A stretch of DNA of 64,000 nt from Vandiemenella viatica (taxonomy: Eukaryota > Arthropoda > Insecta > Orthoptera > Morabidae), in NCBI GenBank assembly GCA_031002005.1, contig CM061920.1:53794610-53858609 (forward strand). The letters are read 5' to 3'. The notes under the pieces are model-generated. The model searched no databases and was not told the origin of the DNA. It saw only the letters and a list, made by a program, of their open reading frames with translations. The position numbers were made by a program, and so were the translations under genes. Below are positions 22,985 through 32,579 of this stretch, in pieces. How positions within the stretch are numbered: the stretch's first letter is position 1; every line of letters begins with the position of its first letter.

Positions 22985-23105
22985 GTGAGAGGCGAGGGGA
23001 CTCACCAAAAACAAGCACCCCGATGGTGAGAGGCGAGGGGACTCACCAAAAACAAGCACCCCGATGGTGAGAGGCGAGGGGACTCACCTAAATCTAGCAC
23101 CCCAA
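22985..23105 (+). repeat. Three tandem 41-bp units inside the mariner
   Basis: Units start at 22985, 23026 and 23067 with GTGAGAGGCGAGGGGACTCA. The first two are identical and the third is diverged at its end. Each unit holds GTGAG...CTCAC, a small inverted pair. They lie between the transposase stop and the right inverted repeat. Confidence 0.93.
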
Positions 23106-23689
23106 AGGGAACAGAAAATTACTACGTCCACGTCGTTGTTCCTGGGTAACGCAAAAAGTAATGTTTGACTTTCGCTATCTGCTAAAGAATTTGCATCAGT
23201 GCATTTTGAAATAATGTCCATTCCCATCCCTCAAGTTTGGAGGTGGGTGGTGTTATTGAATAGTTTTTGAAAAATATCAATCACATTAACTTGTATTTTG
23301 CTGATCTGATGTGTATTTCACGAGATATCCTCATTTTTAAATGAATTTTTGCTTATTTTGATTTTTGTCGATTGCAGCGCCATCTATCGACCAAAATGAC
23401 TCGAATTGGGGGTGAAATAGGGGTAGTTTTTTCCGGGGAATCAGAATCTGCAATAAAAAATGGGGGTTCCTATTTAAGTTTTTTTTCTCCCCCTTCCCCC
23501 ACCCCTAGGGGGTGGGGGTGGGGAGTCAAATTTGGTATCATCGGATGTCCCCCGTCGAGACGAACAATTTTTATTACCCACTTTTTTTGATCGGATTTGT
23601 AGTTTTCGAGATATTTAGTTGTCTCAAGATAAAAAACTCACCCTGTATATGCAGGTAGCTGGTACCTGTATAATGCTGCTGAAAGTATA

Positions 23690-23710
23690 AATAATAATAA
23701 TAATAATAAA
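23690..23710 (+). repeat. (AAT)n microsatellite
   Basis: Six or seven ATA/AAT units, perhaps the tail of an older LINE into which the mariner inserted nearby. Confidence 0.7.
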
Positions 23711-24530
23711 TGAAACATAAATATCTGAAAATTTTTATTTAACTAGCAGGAAAATATTAACACTGATTTGAAAGGTTTATGACGGAACTAAAGTGTAGGG
23801 CGATAGTGTGTTCGAAGACGATCAAGAAATTACGGATGCGGAGAATGTTCCTGGCCGTTTATGCATTAAGGAAACACAAATACTAACTAATAAGCACTAG
23901 CAATATAACGATAAACAATTACTATCAAACGTTAATTAAATGTGCAGTAAAATATTGCATCAGTAGATAGAAGTTTAACTCGGCTTTGGTATTTAAGATA
24001 CTGTTCCAAGGGATACGGGACTGAAGGACTTGTGTGACTGCCGCTAGTTAAATTAGTTTTGAAAAAAATCGTTCATAATGGTATCGATGTTTAATCTGAT
24101 GCCACCCTGATACCTGCTCGTTAATCCTTGAACTGCATTCGGCAGATCTAATGTGACAGCACCATGGTGTAGAGTTTTCCTTGATGTACGCGGTGATTAC
24201 AGATGAATAACACAACTTCGAAAGGCTGTCTGTACCTCTGCAACCAAAGTACTTAAAGCGCCGTTGTAAGAGGGCGTTCTGATGTTTTATTTATGTTATT
24301 GGCACTTATTTATTCCTTGACAACTGAACCGAAAAATTGCCCAACCACGACGCTGGGTACGGAAAAAGGCTTTGGCTTGTAACTTGTGAGTAAGGCGTTT
24401 CCGTTCCAGGGTCACATGTCACATCTCCTCATCCCTGAGAGATTCCATCATTATGACGGAAACTGCTGTATAACGAAACAGTAAAATAATGATTATGATG
24501 TTGGCCATTTTCCACAGTTGTTACATGAAT
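23711..24530. other. Unassigned sequence
   Basis: No gene or repeat recognised. Confidence 0.4.
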
Positions 24531-24931
24531 GTTTTAAATTAAACGCCGTCTATTAACAACTGGTTTTATTAATGTTTTGTACCAGACGCGTTTCGCCCTT
24601 TTGGAGTGGGGCATCATCAGCCGCTATAAATATACAAAGTGCTATAATCAGTTCTGTATAAATGATTAAATATAAGATGTATCCATTCTACAATGTTGTA
24701 AAGTCTGTATTATATTATGTTCATTCCCTCTGTTACAACTAATGTACATAGTTTTCATACTATTTGTATAACAAGCATAACCTTGTATAAATTCACTTCA
24801 TAATATTGAATTAACTGTTTGAGTGACAAATTTTAGGTAGATACACTCTCCTTACGAAAATTGTGGTGGCTATCTCATGTCAGTCCAGAACAACACTTTC
24901 CGTTGTTAATAGAAGGTGTTTAATTTAAAAC
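24531..24931 (-). mobile_element. Inverted-repeat element with hammerhead-like motif
   Basis: 30-bp inverted ends (24531-24560 and 24902-24931; GTTTTAAATTAAAC at each tip, two mismatches) bound an AT-rich 341-bp interior. The reverse strand at 24585-24620 carries the hammerhead-like motif described separately. No target duplication was seen. Penelope-like elements carry such motifs, so a non-autonomous relative is possible but unproven. Confidence 0.5.
24585..24620 (-). ncRNA. Hammerhead-ribozyme-like motif
   Basis: The reverse strand reads CTGATGA, T, a GCCC/GGGC stem with a 10-base loop, GAAAC, two bases, then GTC. This is the order of a type I hammerhead core with a very short helix III. 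The extra T before helix II and the absence of a convincing helix I are weaknesses. Confidence 0.35.
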
Positions 24932-25652
24932 AAATAGTGAAATGTTTGAATAATTTTTTTTTTTACAAATGCCTTATATCTCTGGTCCCTGAACTGTGAG
25001 CGTCACCTGGAGGTGAGTCCTCTGTTTGAATAATTTCTTTCGTTCCTTCATAGAAGCTAGAAACGGTGGTTAGGAACGGGATCTTCGTCCATTGTGTAGT
25101 GTACTGCCACACTATATCGAAATATATTTGCGAGAATCTGGATCCGTAGCTCGCACAAATGGACGGTGCGACCAACAAAACGAGGCGCAGGATGACGCGG
25201 TGGGGATGGTACAGTGGATTGTGAGCTGTGTGGTGGGTGCGTGGCCAGCCTGCAGAAAGAGATGTGCGGTGACTAACGCCGGTGCGGTGTGTGGCTGCTC
25301 TTGTGTTTTATCTCGAGTGGACTTGGCTCTCCGACGGCAAGCAGAAAATGGAATCGTCGCGTCGGGCGACTGCGGCCAACAGACACGGTGCCTTCTGCTA
25401 AACGGTAACCCCACCGATATGGTGATCACCGCAAATGATTATGGTACTGATCAGTCTAGCGTCGCACTAGATAAAATCTCATTGCTTCGCTGAGCTTAAT
25501 GAATGGACATATAGAAAACCATTAGAACTGATGTAAAATGAACCCAATGTTGGATTTCAAGATGTTTGTTTAATTGTGATACTATTGTTGTTGAATGGTG
25601 AGATTTGATGAAGAATAATTTTGTAATAAAACGTAGGTAGAATGGTGTTTTT
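24932..25652. other. Unassigned; GC-rich 25080-25430
   Basis: Open frames of 133 and 105 residues overlap on opposite strands in a GC-rich stretch. Neither shows a recognisable domain, and the overlap suggests chance frames. Confidence 0.35.
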
Positions 25653-26160
25653 CAAGGGCGTATCGAGCGAGGGACAGCTGCCCCTCCCCCATCTCCCCCC
25701 CCACCCTCAGAAAAAAAATCAAGCTATCTTCAGTACGTTTCGACGAGTGAAGAACTGGCTCTGGAGCACTTTTTGAGGGGAAAGATTGACTGGATTATGC
25801 CTGATGAGTGTGCATCGCCATTTCGTGAAAGAACACCGTGAGATATTGACAAACAAAGTTACTGAAAAAAATTTCTGAGAATCTGAGACGATTAATGTTT
25901 ACATTAAAAACCTATAACTGATTTACGATCATCATTAACTACATAGTACGTCCTTAGATTAAGTGGTTGGATTACTATATAAATCAATAACAAAAATAGT
26001 TTCCTCAATAGGATTGAGTTTAATTTTGTAAGAAATCGTCATGTTTCAGTTCCCCACCTCACTTCCTCGAAACCAATATGCGTTGCCCCCCCCCCCCTCC
26101 CCTCGCCCCCGCTAGTTCAAATCTTGGCCCCGTCTAGTTCTGATCATACATACGCCCTAG
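25653..26160. mobile_element. Probable non-autonomous hAT-like element
   Basis: The left end CAAGGGCGTATCGA and the reverse complement of the right end, CTAGGGCGTATGTA, are imperfect inverted repeats. The flanking octamers GTGTTTTT and GCGTTGTT match at 6 of 8 positions. The interior has poly-C tracts at both sides and no coding capacity. Confidence 0.5.
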
Positions 26161-26567
26161 GCGTTGTTAATATACAAAGCAACATCCCGATTTCTTATAT
26201 CAGCAAATTCAATCATTAATAAAATTATTATTGATAATTTATGGAAACAAAAAATTAATTTATTCCTTAACAAGAGGGATTACACGTCAAGAGTGCTCGC
26301 TATCATCCGCCTGCTGGATCGTGCGCACAGTGTCTTGAGCTTTGTTTCTGATGTGATCCACCTCTGTTTCGGTGAGCAGCGAACCCTCGCCCTGCACCCT
26401 GTCTTGCGCTATTATTTATAGCGTCGTCTGAAGTGTCCGCCTCACACAAATGTTTTCCTTGGAGGGAAACGACGCCACTCGCCTCATGTCGGTTTCGAGA
26501 TCAGATGTCTTGCAAAATTAGCTCCACAACTCGACATTGGCTCTACCGCCTGGCGAACGTCTAATTC
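26161..26567. other. Unassigned sequence
   Basis: An 85-residue frame (26164-26421) has no recognisable domain. Confidence 0.35.
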
Positions 26568-26806
26568 GCAGATTTTTTTTGCTTGTGCTTTGCGCCACGT
26601 GGACGTCTAGTTCATCAGAGGCGGGAAAGAATTGGGGACAAGGAACGGAGAGGAATTTGACCATGGTATTTTTTGGAAGGAACCAACGCGTCATTCGGTT
26701 CGACCGATTTTCGGAAAATATGGAAAACAGAAATCTGGATGGCCGGACTGGGATTCGAACCCGCGTCCTCCAGAAAGCGTTATCCCTCACCCACCGAGCT
26801 CGGCAC
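26568..26806 (-). repeat. SINE-A copy
   Basis: Reverse complement: GGTGGGTGAGGGATAACGC head, B box GGTTCGAATCC, CCATCCAGATTTC, then GGTTCCTTCCAAAAAATACC and a CCCGCCTCTGATGAAC 3' end. Confidence 0.8.
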
Positions 26807-26848
26807 GGATTTGTCAAAAATTTCTTTCAGTATAGTCTTATCTATTAA

Positions 26849-27682
26849 CTAGCTTCTAGCCCGTCAAAAATGACGGTCTGAACGCCATATTCTGGCAGTT
26901 CATTTTATTATTATAATTATTTTGCAGTTGGTTAATTATACTGGATTGTTATTAGATAATGCTAGTGGCCTTGATTTGATAATGTTCTACTCAGCAATAC
27001 AGTAGTAACTTCTACAGGCGGATGTATAGAACCAATAAAATGAAAAATAAATTAGGAATCCAGAAACTTTTGCTATCCATGTAATATCAGTTTTATTCCT
27101 AGTCCAGGCACACTTCAGCATGATAGGTACGAACTACGTTCACCAGCATTTATTAATACCTTCAGTAACTTGACGCATATGAAAGCAGTTTAATTGGTTT
27201 GTAAAACTCATTTCAGAGTGAATTACGCTGTAATCAAATCTGTCGGTGGGCTTTCTGGTCAACTTAACCACAACCCTCCATTAATATTGCTTTCGAAAAT
27301 CATAACTTCTACTACTCTCAAATGCTGTAGTCAATCGCAAGACATATTGTTTTTAAGCAGTGATTCCGTTGTAATACAGCCTGTAGACTACCATTATTTT
27401 CAAGCAGAAATTAGATTGTAATACATCCTGGACGGGCATAATACAGTTAAATGTACTACGGAAAATATTTCTAGAGGATTCTTGCATTTTACCACAGCAA
27501 TTCCTGGCAGAATCACGATCTCCAGTAATACCGATTTATTTACATTATTTTACTTTAAATGACGGGAAGTATAATATCAAAAACGGATAACTGACATTTA
27601 TCTGAATGATATATTTCGTGATTCGTACATTTTGTGTAAACTTCCTCTGAATTTTTAAACTTCATCGTTTCTTATCTCCGGC

Positions 27683-27717
<35 letters not shown>

Positions 27718-29233
27718 GTAGGTTGGGCAGTTCTATCATTACCGTGGCGCCAAAATCTGGTGATGAATTCTTGTGGAACTCGACTAAATAAATCGAAAAT
27801 AAAGAATAATTTTTTTTTGATATCTCGCCTGGTTTTAGAGATATAGCATCTTAAAAATCAGTCATAGTTATAGTTCCTTCTGCTTTTGGTGTTTTTTCTT
27901 CTGGTCCAGGCCGTATTTCAACCTAGCAACAATCATTGGAAGGAAATAAAACATCTATACAGCATTTCCACCGTGTAGACATGGTGGTTGTGGTGAAAAA
28001 AGTTTCTGGTCCAGGCCGGATCTCACCCTAACCTCCTCACTTTTGAGATACAATATCTCGAGAACTAAGCGAGATATCAAAAAACTTTATTCTTTATTTT
28101 CCATTTGTCTCGTCGAGTTACATACGAATTCATCCTCAAATTTGGCTATAGCGAAACTTTTCTTCTGGTTCAGGCCTTATTTCTAAGTAACTACGTCTAT
28201 TTTGATATACGATATCTCGAGAACCAAGCGAGATATCAAAAAAATAATTATTCTTTATTTTCGATTTATTTCGTCGAGTTCTATAAGAATCAATCATCAG
28301 ATTGAGGCGCCACGGTAATGATAGAATCCCCGTAGGTTGTGTTTTAACCTAGTACTCATTATTGATACAGGTAATATACGTACACATACAATATCCTTCT
28401 CCTTACATGAATTTTTGCATCTGGTTGTCGTAGATAAATAAAAAGCAATATGTAAATTTAAATGAACGTACTAATTGTAACTTTGTGACACGTAATTACC
28501 TCGCATTATTTTTTTCCCTGCTCTCCGTATTTCTAATATCTCTGCTCACTGCTATTTTGCGGCAATAATATCGTTGTTGTATTCCGAGTGTCATATCGTT
28601 TATACTGTTTAAATCTAAATCAAATCAAAAGTTTATATTAAATCTTATTTAATAGTTAACACATGTATCAAAAACTAATGGTATTATTTATTCTGGAAAA
28701 GCTTATAAGGAGAAACGAATTAGTCATTTTTAATGATATCTTTTGTTATATGAATACGTTACTCTGGTTAGATTATCAGAGTATCTGGTTAGGATTTTGC
28801 ATAAATAAATGCATTTTACTTAAGATCAAGTAGACTATAATTTCGAAAACGGATAACTGTTATTTATTTGACCAATATATCATTACGTTTCTCCGAGTTT
28901 TAAATACACTTCACAGTTTCTTACCGTCTGCCGAAAAAATCTTAGGTTATGGTTTAACCTAGGGCTTATAACTGACAGATAAAATAGCGTAAATATTGAA
29001 TCCCTTCTCCTTACATGAATTTTGGCGTATAACTGATACAAATAATATAACATAAACATCGAACACCATTCTCCTTACACGAGTTTCTGCATCTAACTGT
29101 AGTAAATTAACAAAATGCAACATGAAGGAAGGAATTAAATATGGTGGTTGATGATTGGCCGTTCTTTAGCCAATAGCTGTATGAGCTATAGACGACGCAC
29201 GCAGACGCCACGTTAGTGTTTTATATAATAGGA
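26849..29233 (-). mobile_element. Non-autonomous Helitron (2385 bp) with nested MITE
   Basis: On the reverse strand the element begins TCCTATTATATAAAAC after an A (5' end at 29233). It ends with a hairpin CCGTCATTTTTGACGG, eight bases, then CTAG followed by T (3' end at 26849). These are the TC...hairpin...CTRR ends and the A/T insertion site of Helitrons. No Rep/helicase coding region is present. Internal blocks are duplicated: 27565-27720 resembles 28838-28950, and CTTCTCCTTACATGAATTTT-like blocks recur at about 28400, 29010 and 29070. A 32-base A run (27684-27715) stands where the duplicate has six A. A 605-bp MITE is inserted at 27726. Confidence 0.75.
27726..28330. mobile_element. Mutator-like MITE (605 bp) with 9-bp duplication
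   Basis: CGTAGGTTG is repeated exactly at 27717-27725 and 28331-28339. The ends share TTCTATCATTACCGTGGCGC after a variable five-base tip, and the inverted similarity runs about 115 bp, through CGAAAATAAAGAATAAT to TGATATCTCGC. The right half contains a second, inner copy of the end sequence (about 28040-28125). It has no coding capacity. A 9-bp duplication with long inverted ends is typical of Mutator-like elements. Confidence 0.82.
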
Positions 29234-29422
29234 TCCCCAGCATTTTTATCATAGTTTTGAAGATTTTTTTTATGTACTTGTACTCTCTATCTTAACAAGG
29301 AAGTAACGAAATAAATGACCTCAATTTTTTATTTAAACGTTAACACTCAAATTATTTTTTATCAACTCGATACCACAAGACAAATGTAAAAAAAAAAAAA
29401 AAACAAGTACGTTAAGACCGAA

Positions 29423-29453
<31 letters not shown>

Positions 29454-29689
29454 GTTACCAAAAGGCACCAATGTCTTTATATATTCGTTGTTGCAAATTA
29501 AAATTTGGAAGTATGTGATGCCTAACGTAACGTGATCATTTATCTTTTTCGTCAGAGCGGGACGCCTGAGAAATTTTTTTCGTCAGAGTGGGACGCTTGA
29601 GGATTTTTTTTTTAAATAATATTTTTCGTATTTTACTAGTTTTTATTCGAAAACGAAGAACATTTGCAATAAGTAGAAAGTGTTACATG
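29234..29689. other. Unassigned AT-rich sequence
   Basis: Long T run at 29429-29453 and a direct duplication of a TTCGTCAGAGNGGGACGCNTGAG unit at about 29550 and 29580. No gene. Confidence 0.45.
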
Positions 29690-30130
29690 TTTGCTGAGTT
29701 ACTTAGCCTTAGTGACTGCCATCTAACGTCTGACTAGGCAGTTGTTTTGCATTAATCGGCGGAACAAATCAGTTTCAAAATATCAGGTCTATTTTTCGAG
29801 TTGCCGGCCTCGGTAGCGTAGGGGCAAGAGCACTAGCTCCGCGTGCCGAAGGTTGCCGATTCGAATCTGGCCGCGGGCATGGATGTTTGAGTGTTGTGTG
29901 TCTGTGTGAATCTCCTGTCCGTCCTGTGGTGTCCATACTTAGGAATCATAACGTACTGGAGAAATTAATTCACTGGATGAGATACCATAAACACATTGAA
30001 CTGGCTGAATGGCTTGGTTGCCGAAAGCCATAAAAAAAAAAAATCGAGTAGGAATGGAGCTCATTAAATGATTTGCTGATGTTAATCTTAGTAATCGAAA
30101 TGGCTGTCAATAGTGCGGCACTTAGCTGTG
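29690..30130 (+). repeat. Dispersed repeat, copy 1, with SINE-B inside
   Basis: CATCTAACGTCTGACTAGGC, CAAATCAGTTTCAAAATATC and GATTTGCTGATGTTA recur in order at 32370-32575. Here the sequence is interrupted by SINE-B at 29802-30043. The repeat's nature is unknown. Confidence 0.75.
29802..30043 (+). repeat. SINE-B, full copy with TCGAGT duplication
   Basis: tRNA-type head (GCGTAGGGGCAAGAGCAC A box, CCGATTCGAATCTGG B box), then GTGTTGTGTGTCTGTGTG, and a 3' end GGTTGCCGAAAGCCATA followed by A(12). TCGAGT lies on both sides (29796-29801, 30044-30049). The empty site is seen in the repeat copy at 32370. Confidence 0.88.
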
Positions 30131-31517
30131 TTTTGCCACTTGTCCAAATTTCATTTATTGGAAGAAAGAAAAAACTATTTTGACAGGTGACTTATATTCA
30201 GGCAGACACTTAACGTACTCAATATAGTTTATAGTTATAAACTATATTGAGTTGCACGGAAGTTTTGAAATAATTCTGCCAAACGGTCTTCAGCAGCAAC
30301 ATTCCCAACGTTCCAGCTAGTGGTTTTTTGATCTGTGACGTAGTTGGAAATAAGCGTAAACTCGACGAACATTTCAATATCGTGGCTAGAGTGATAAATC
30401 CTTGCGTGATCAGCAATGATCCATGCGTCGACTCGACCGCCGCGCGGCAAAAAACGCATCGTCTGTTTTAGAGCTTAATAGATAGATATAGTGAATTGTC
30501 GTTTTGTTTGCGAAAGCGGGACATTTTTACTCTCGCCGGGGATTAGCTAGACAGACAGCCTGAAAGCGCGACTGTCCCTCCCAAAGCGGTACATATGGTC
30601 ACGTTAGTGATGCCATAAAACTCACACATGTCCCTTCTTTCCGGGAGCCTACAGCGATTCTATTTGTTGGATATGCCACACCTCAAACCATCGGTCAGTA
30701 CAGCGACATTTCATGGTCATCGTCACGTAGAAAAAATCCTGTTCACGTAAAACCTGCATTCTTTTTACAATTAACTCCCCTAGTCAACTGGAACAACGTC
30801 ATATTAACCACTGTACATAGTACGTAATCTGCTAGATGGATGAATGTTTAGAACGACACAAAATGGACCGAAGTGTTGGTAAGACTACATAACTCGATAC
30901 AGAATTAATTAAACCGATTATTTCACAGTAAACACAAGAAGGGGGGAGGGGAGGGGAGGGAAACTAAGTTATTTCCTCCTAATAATACGACGCCGTTCGT
31001 ACGATGAAATCACGACATGCATTTCTCCTGCCGGAAATTCTTGCGTTAATGGCAGTCAATGAAAACGTGGATACTAATTTGTGGGTGTGTATTTGTCATC
31101 TTGTCGACTTCACCCTTGGGACTATGGACTGTCGAAAATCCGACCAGTGGTTTTTGAGTGAGTTGCGTTCGTCCTATATTACAGACTCAAACAAAAAATT
31201 TAATTCTTTATCTGCGGCTTGCTAATAGTGCCCTCTACACACAACGGCGTATTTTGTAACGATGCTTCGATAAATCACTTCGCCACTGACGAAGTCGGTT
31301 ACCAGATCTCCCGTTGACAGGTCGCTGAGTGCTACTTTGTTCAGCCCTGCCTGAATACTTAATACTGCCTTCCGCCTTTTCAGGGCTGATCTTCTAAATT
31401 CTTTTGATGATTTAACCGTTCTGTACTGATTAAATTCCGATTCATTGAGTAACTGATTGGCGGCAGAATATTACGTGTGGCACTGGCTCCATTAATTTTT
31501 ATTGTCACAGATAATTA
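30131..31517. other. Unassigned sequence
   Basis: No gene recognised. It contains the perfect palindrome at 30217-30252 and a G-rich run AAGGGGGGAGGGGAGGGGAG near 30940 that could fold as a quadruplex. Confidence 0.4.
30217..30252. repeat. Perfect 17-bp-arm hairpin
   Basis: ACTCAATATAGTTTATA, two bases, then its exact reverse complement. It is AT-rich and stands alone; no copy was seen elsewhere in the window. Confidence 0.9.
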
Positions 31518-31527
31518 ATTGCGCATT

Positions 31528-31759
31528 TTTTTATTTTTTTTTAAATGGCTTTTGGCAACGAAGGCCATACAGCCAGCTCAATGTAATTTTTGATGCTTTC
31601 AGTGTATAAGTCGTTATATATGTTGTATTTTTCCAATGTATGGACGCCACAGGACGGACAGGACGGACAGGACATTCACACAGACACACAGACACACAAC
31701 ACTTAAACATCCATGCCCGCGGCCGGATTCGAACCGGCGGCCTTCGGCACGCGGAGCTG
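31528..31759 (-). repeat. SINE-B, 5'-truncated, with ATTGCGCATT duplication
   Basis: Reverse complement of the copy at 29802: the B box CCGGTTCGAATCCGG is present but the A box is missing. The 3' end GGCTGTATGGCCTTCGTTGC precedes CAAAAGCCATTT and an A-rich tail. The 10-bp duplication lies at 31518-31527 and 31760-31769. Confidence 0.88.
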
Positions 31760-31984
31760 ATTGCGCATTGGTTACATGGTCTATGACCTCTGTAGACGTG
31801 TGCTCAGTAAATGAAGTGTTTTGAATGCTACTCATTACTGGTATTGTGTATCAACATTTACTTCTCTCCTGATCAGGTATCTGATAATTTCATTGAATGG
31901 GGAGATGCTGTTAAAAATATATTGATCGGCTTTGTTCCCCGATAGTACGCTCGCAATAAAACGGTTGTGTAAGTATTTTTAGGA

Positions 31985-32095
31985 AGAAAACATTACTAAC
32001 CCTTTGTAGAGGGCAGAAGTAGGTGGTTACAGGAAAGAGAGTGTGTAGAGAAATTGCCACCTTAGCGTGCGATCCATTGCAATTAAATTAAACCC
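31985..32095 (+). pseudogene. LINE-1 3' terminal fragment
   Basis: AGAGGGCAGAAGTAGGTGG, GAGAAATTGCCACC and GATCCATTGCAATTAAATTA match the extreme 3' end of LINE-1 only. Confidence 0.6.
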
Positions 32096-32250
32096 TTCTA
32101 ATAAAGTTCAGTTGTAGTAAAAAGCACTCTGTTGAGAGAGACGTGAAAAAAGGCAATTTTAATCTGCCGAAGGTTTTGACGATAGGTGTAATGTACTTAA
32201 CTACGAGTAATAACACCAATGAAACTGCTTTTTATTTTTATTTGTTGTGG

Positions 32251-32283
32251 TACGAGTTTAACCTTTCACCGGGTCATCATCAG
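32251..32283 (-). ncRNA. Second hammerhead-like motif, decayed
   Basis: The reverse strand reads CTGATGA, T, GACC with loop, GGT, then TAAAC where GAAAC is expected, and GTA. The layout matches the motif at 24585-24620, but the core G is changed, so it is unlikely to be active. Confidence 0.25.
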
Positions 32284-32369
32284 CGACGAATTACTCATTT
32301 TAGTGTTGTTGGTGTTAGTGTTTCTCATCCACAAAGCCTGTTTCCACTGTAGCAATCAATCACATTTTG

Positions 32370-32575
32370 CTAGTTAGGTGGAGTGACTTTGCCTTAATGT
32401 CAGTCATCTAACGTCTGACTAGGCAGTTGCTTTGAATCTATCGGCAGAACAAATCAGTTTCAAAATATCGGGTGTAGTTTTCAAGTAGAAATGGAGATCA
32501 TCACGTGATTTGCTGATGTTAGTCTTGGTAATCAAAATGGCTTTCAAAACTGCGACACTTACATATTTTATTTAT
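32370..32575 (+). repeat. Dispersed repeat, copy 2 (empty SINE site)
   Basis: Matches 29690-30130 without the SINE: GTTTTCAAGTAGAAATGGAG here corresponds to the SINE-filled TTTTTCGAGT...AGGAATGG there. Confidence 0.7.
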
Positions 32576-32579
32576 TAGA

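Larger units (their letters stand above)
21478..23645 (+). mobile_element. DD41D Tc1/mariner transposon (2168 bp)
   Basis: TA lies on both sides (21476-21477 and 23646-23647). Terminal inverted repeats of 273 bp each (21478-21750 and 23373-23645) differ, by eye, at about four positions; three of these are at positions 2-4 of the tips (CCAAGTGAG left, CAGGGTGAG right). The interior carries the transposase at 21895-22962. A 57-bp direct duplication sits in its leader (21750-21863) and a 41-bp unit is repeated three times after its stop (22985-23105). The near-identity of the repeats implies recent insertion. The open frames inside the repeats are mirror images of each other and are not considered genes. 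Confidence 0.95.

Noticed and set aside
22985..23105. CRISPR-like direct repeats
   Set aside because: The three units are contiguous with no spacers and lie inside a eukaryotic transposon.
25092..25493. 133-codon open frame in a GC-rich stretch
   Set aside because: A 105-codon frame overlaps it on the other strand and neither shows a domain; GC-rich DNA gives few stops by chance.
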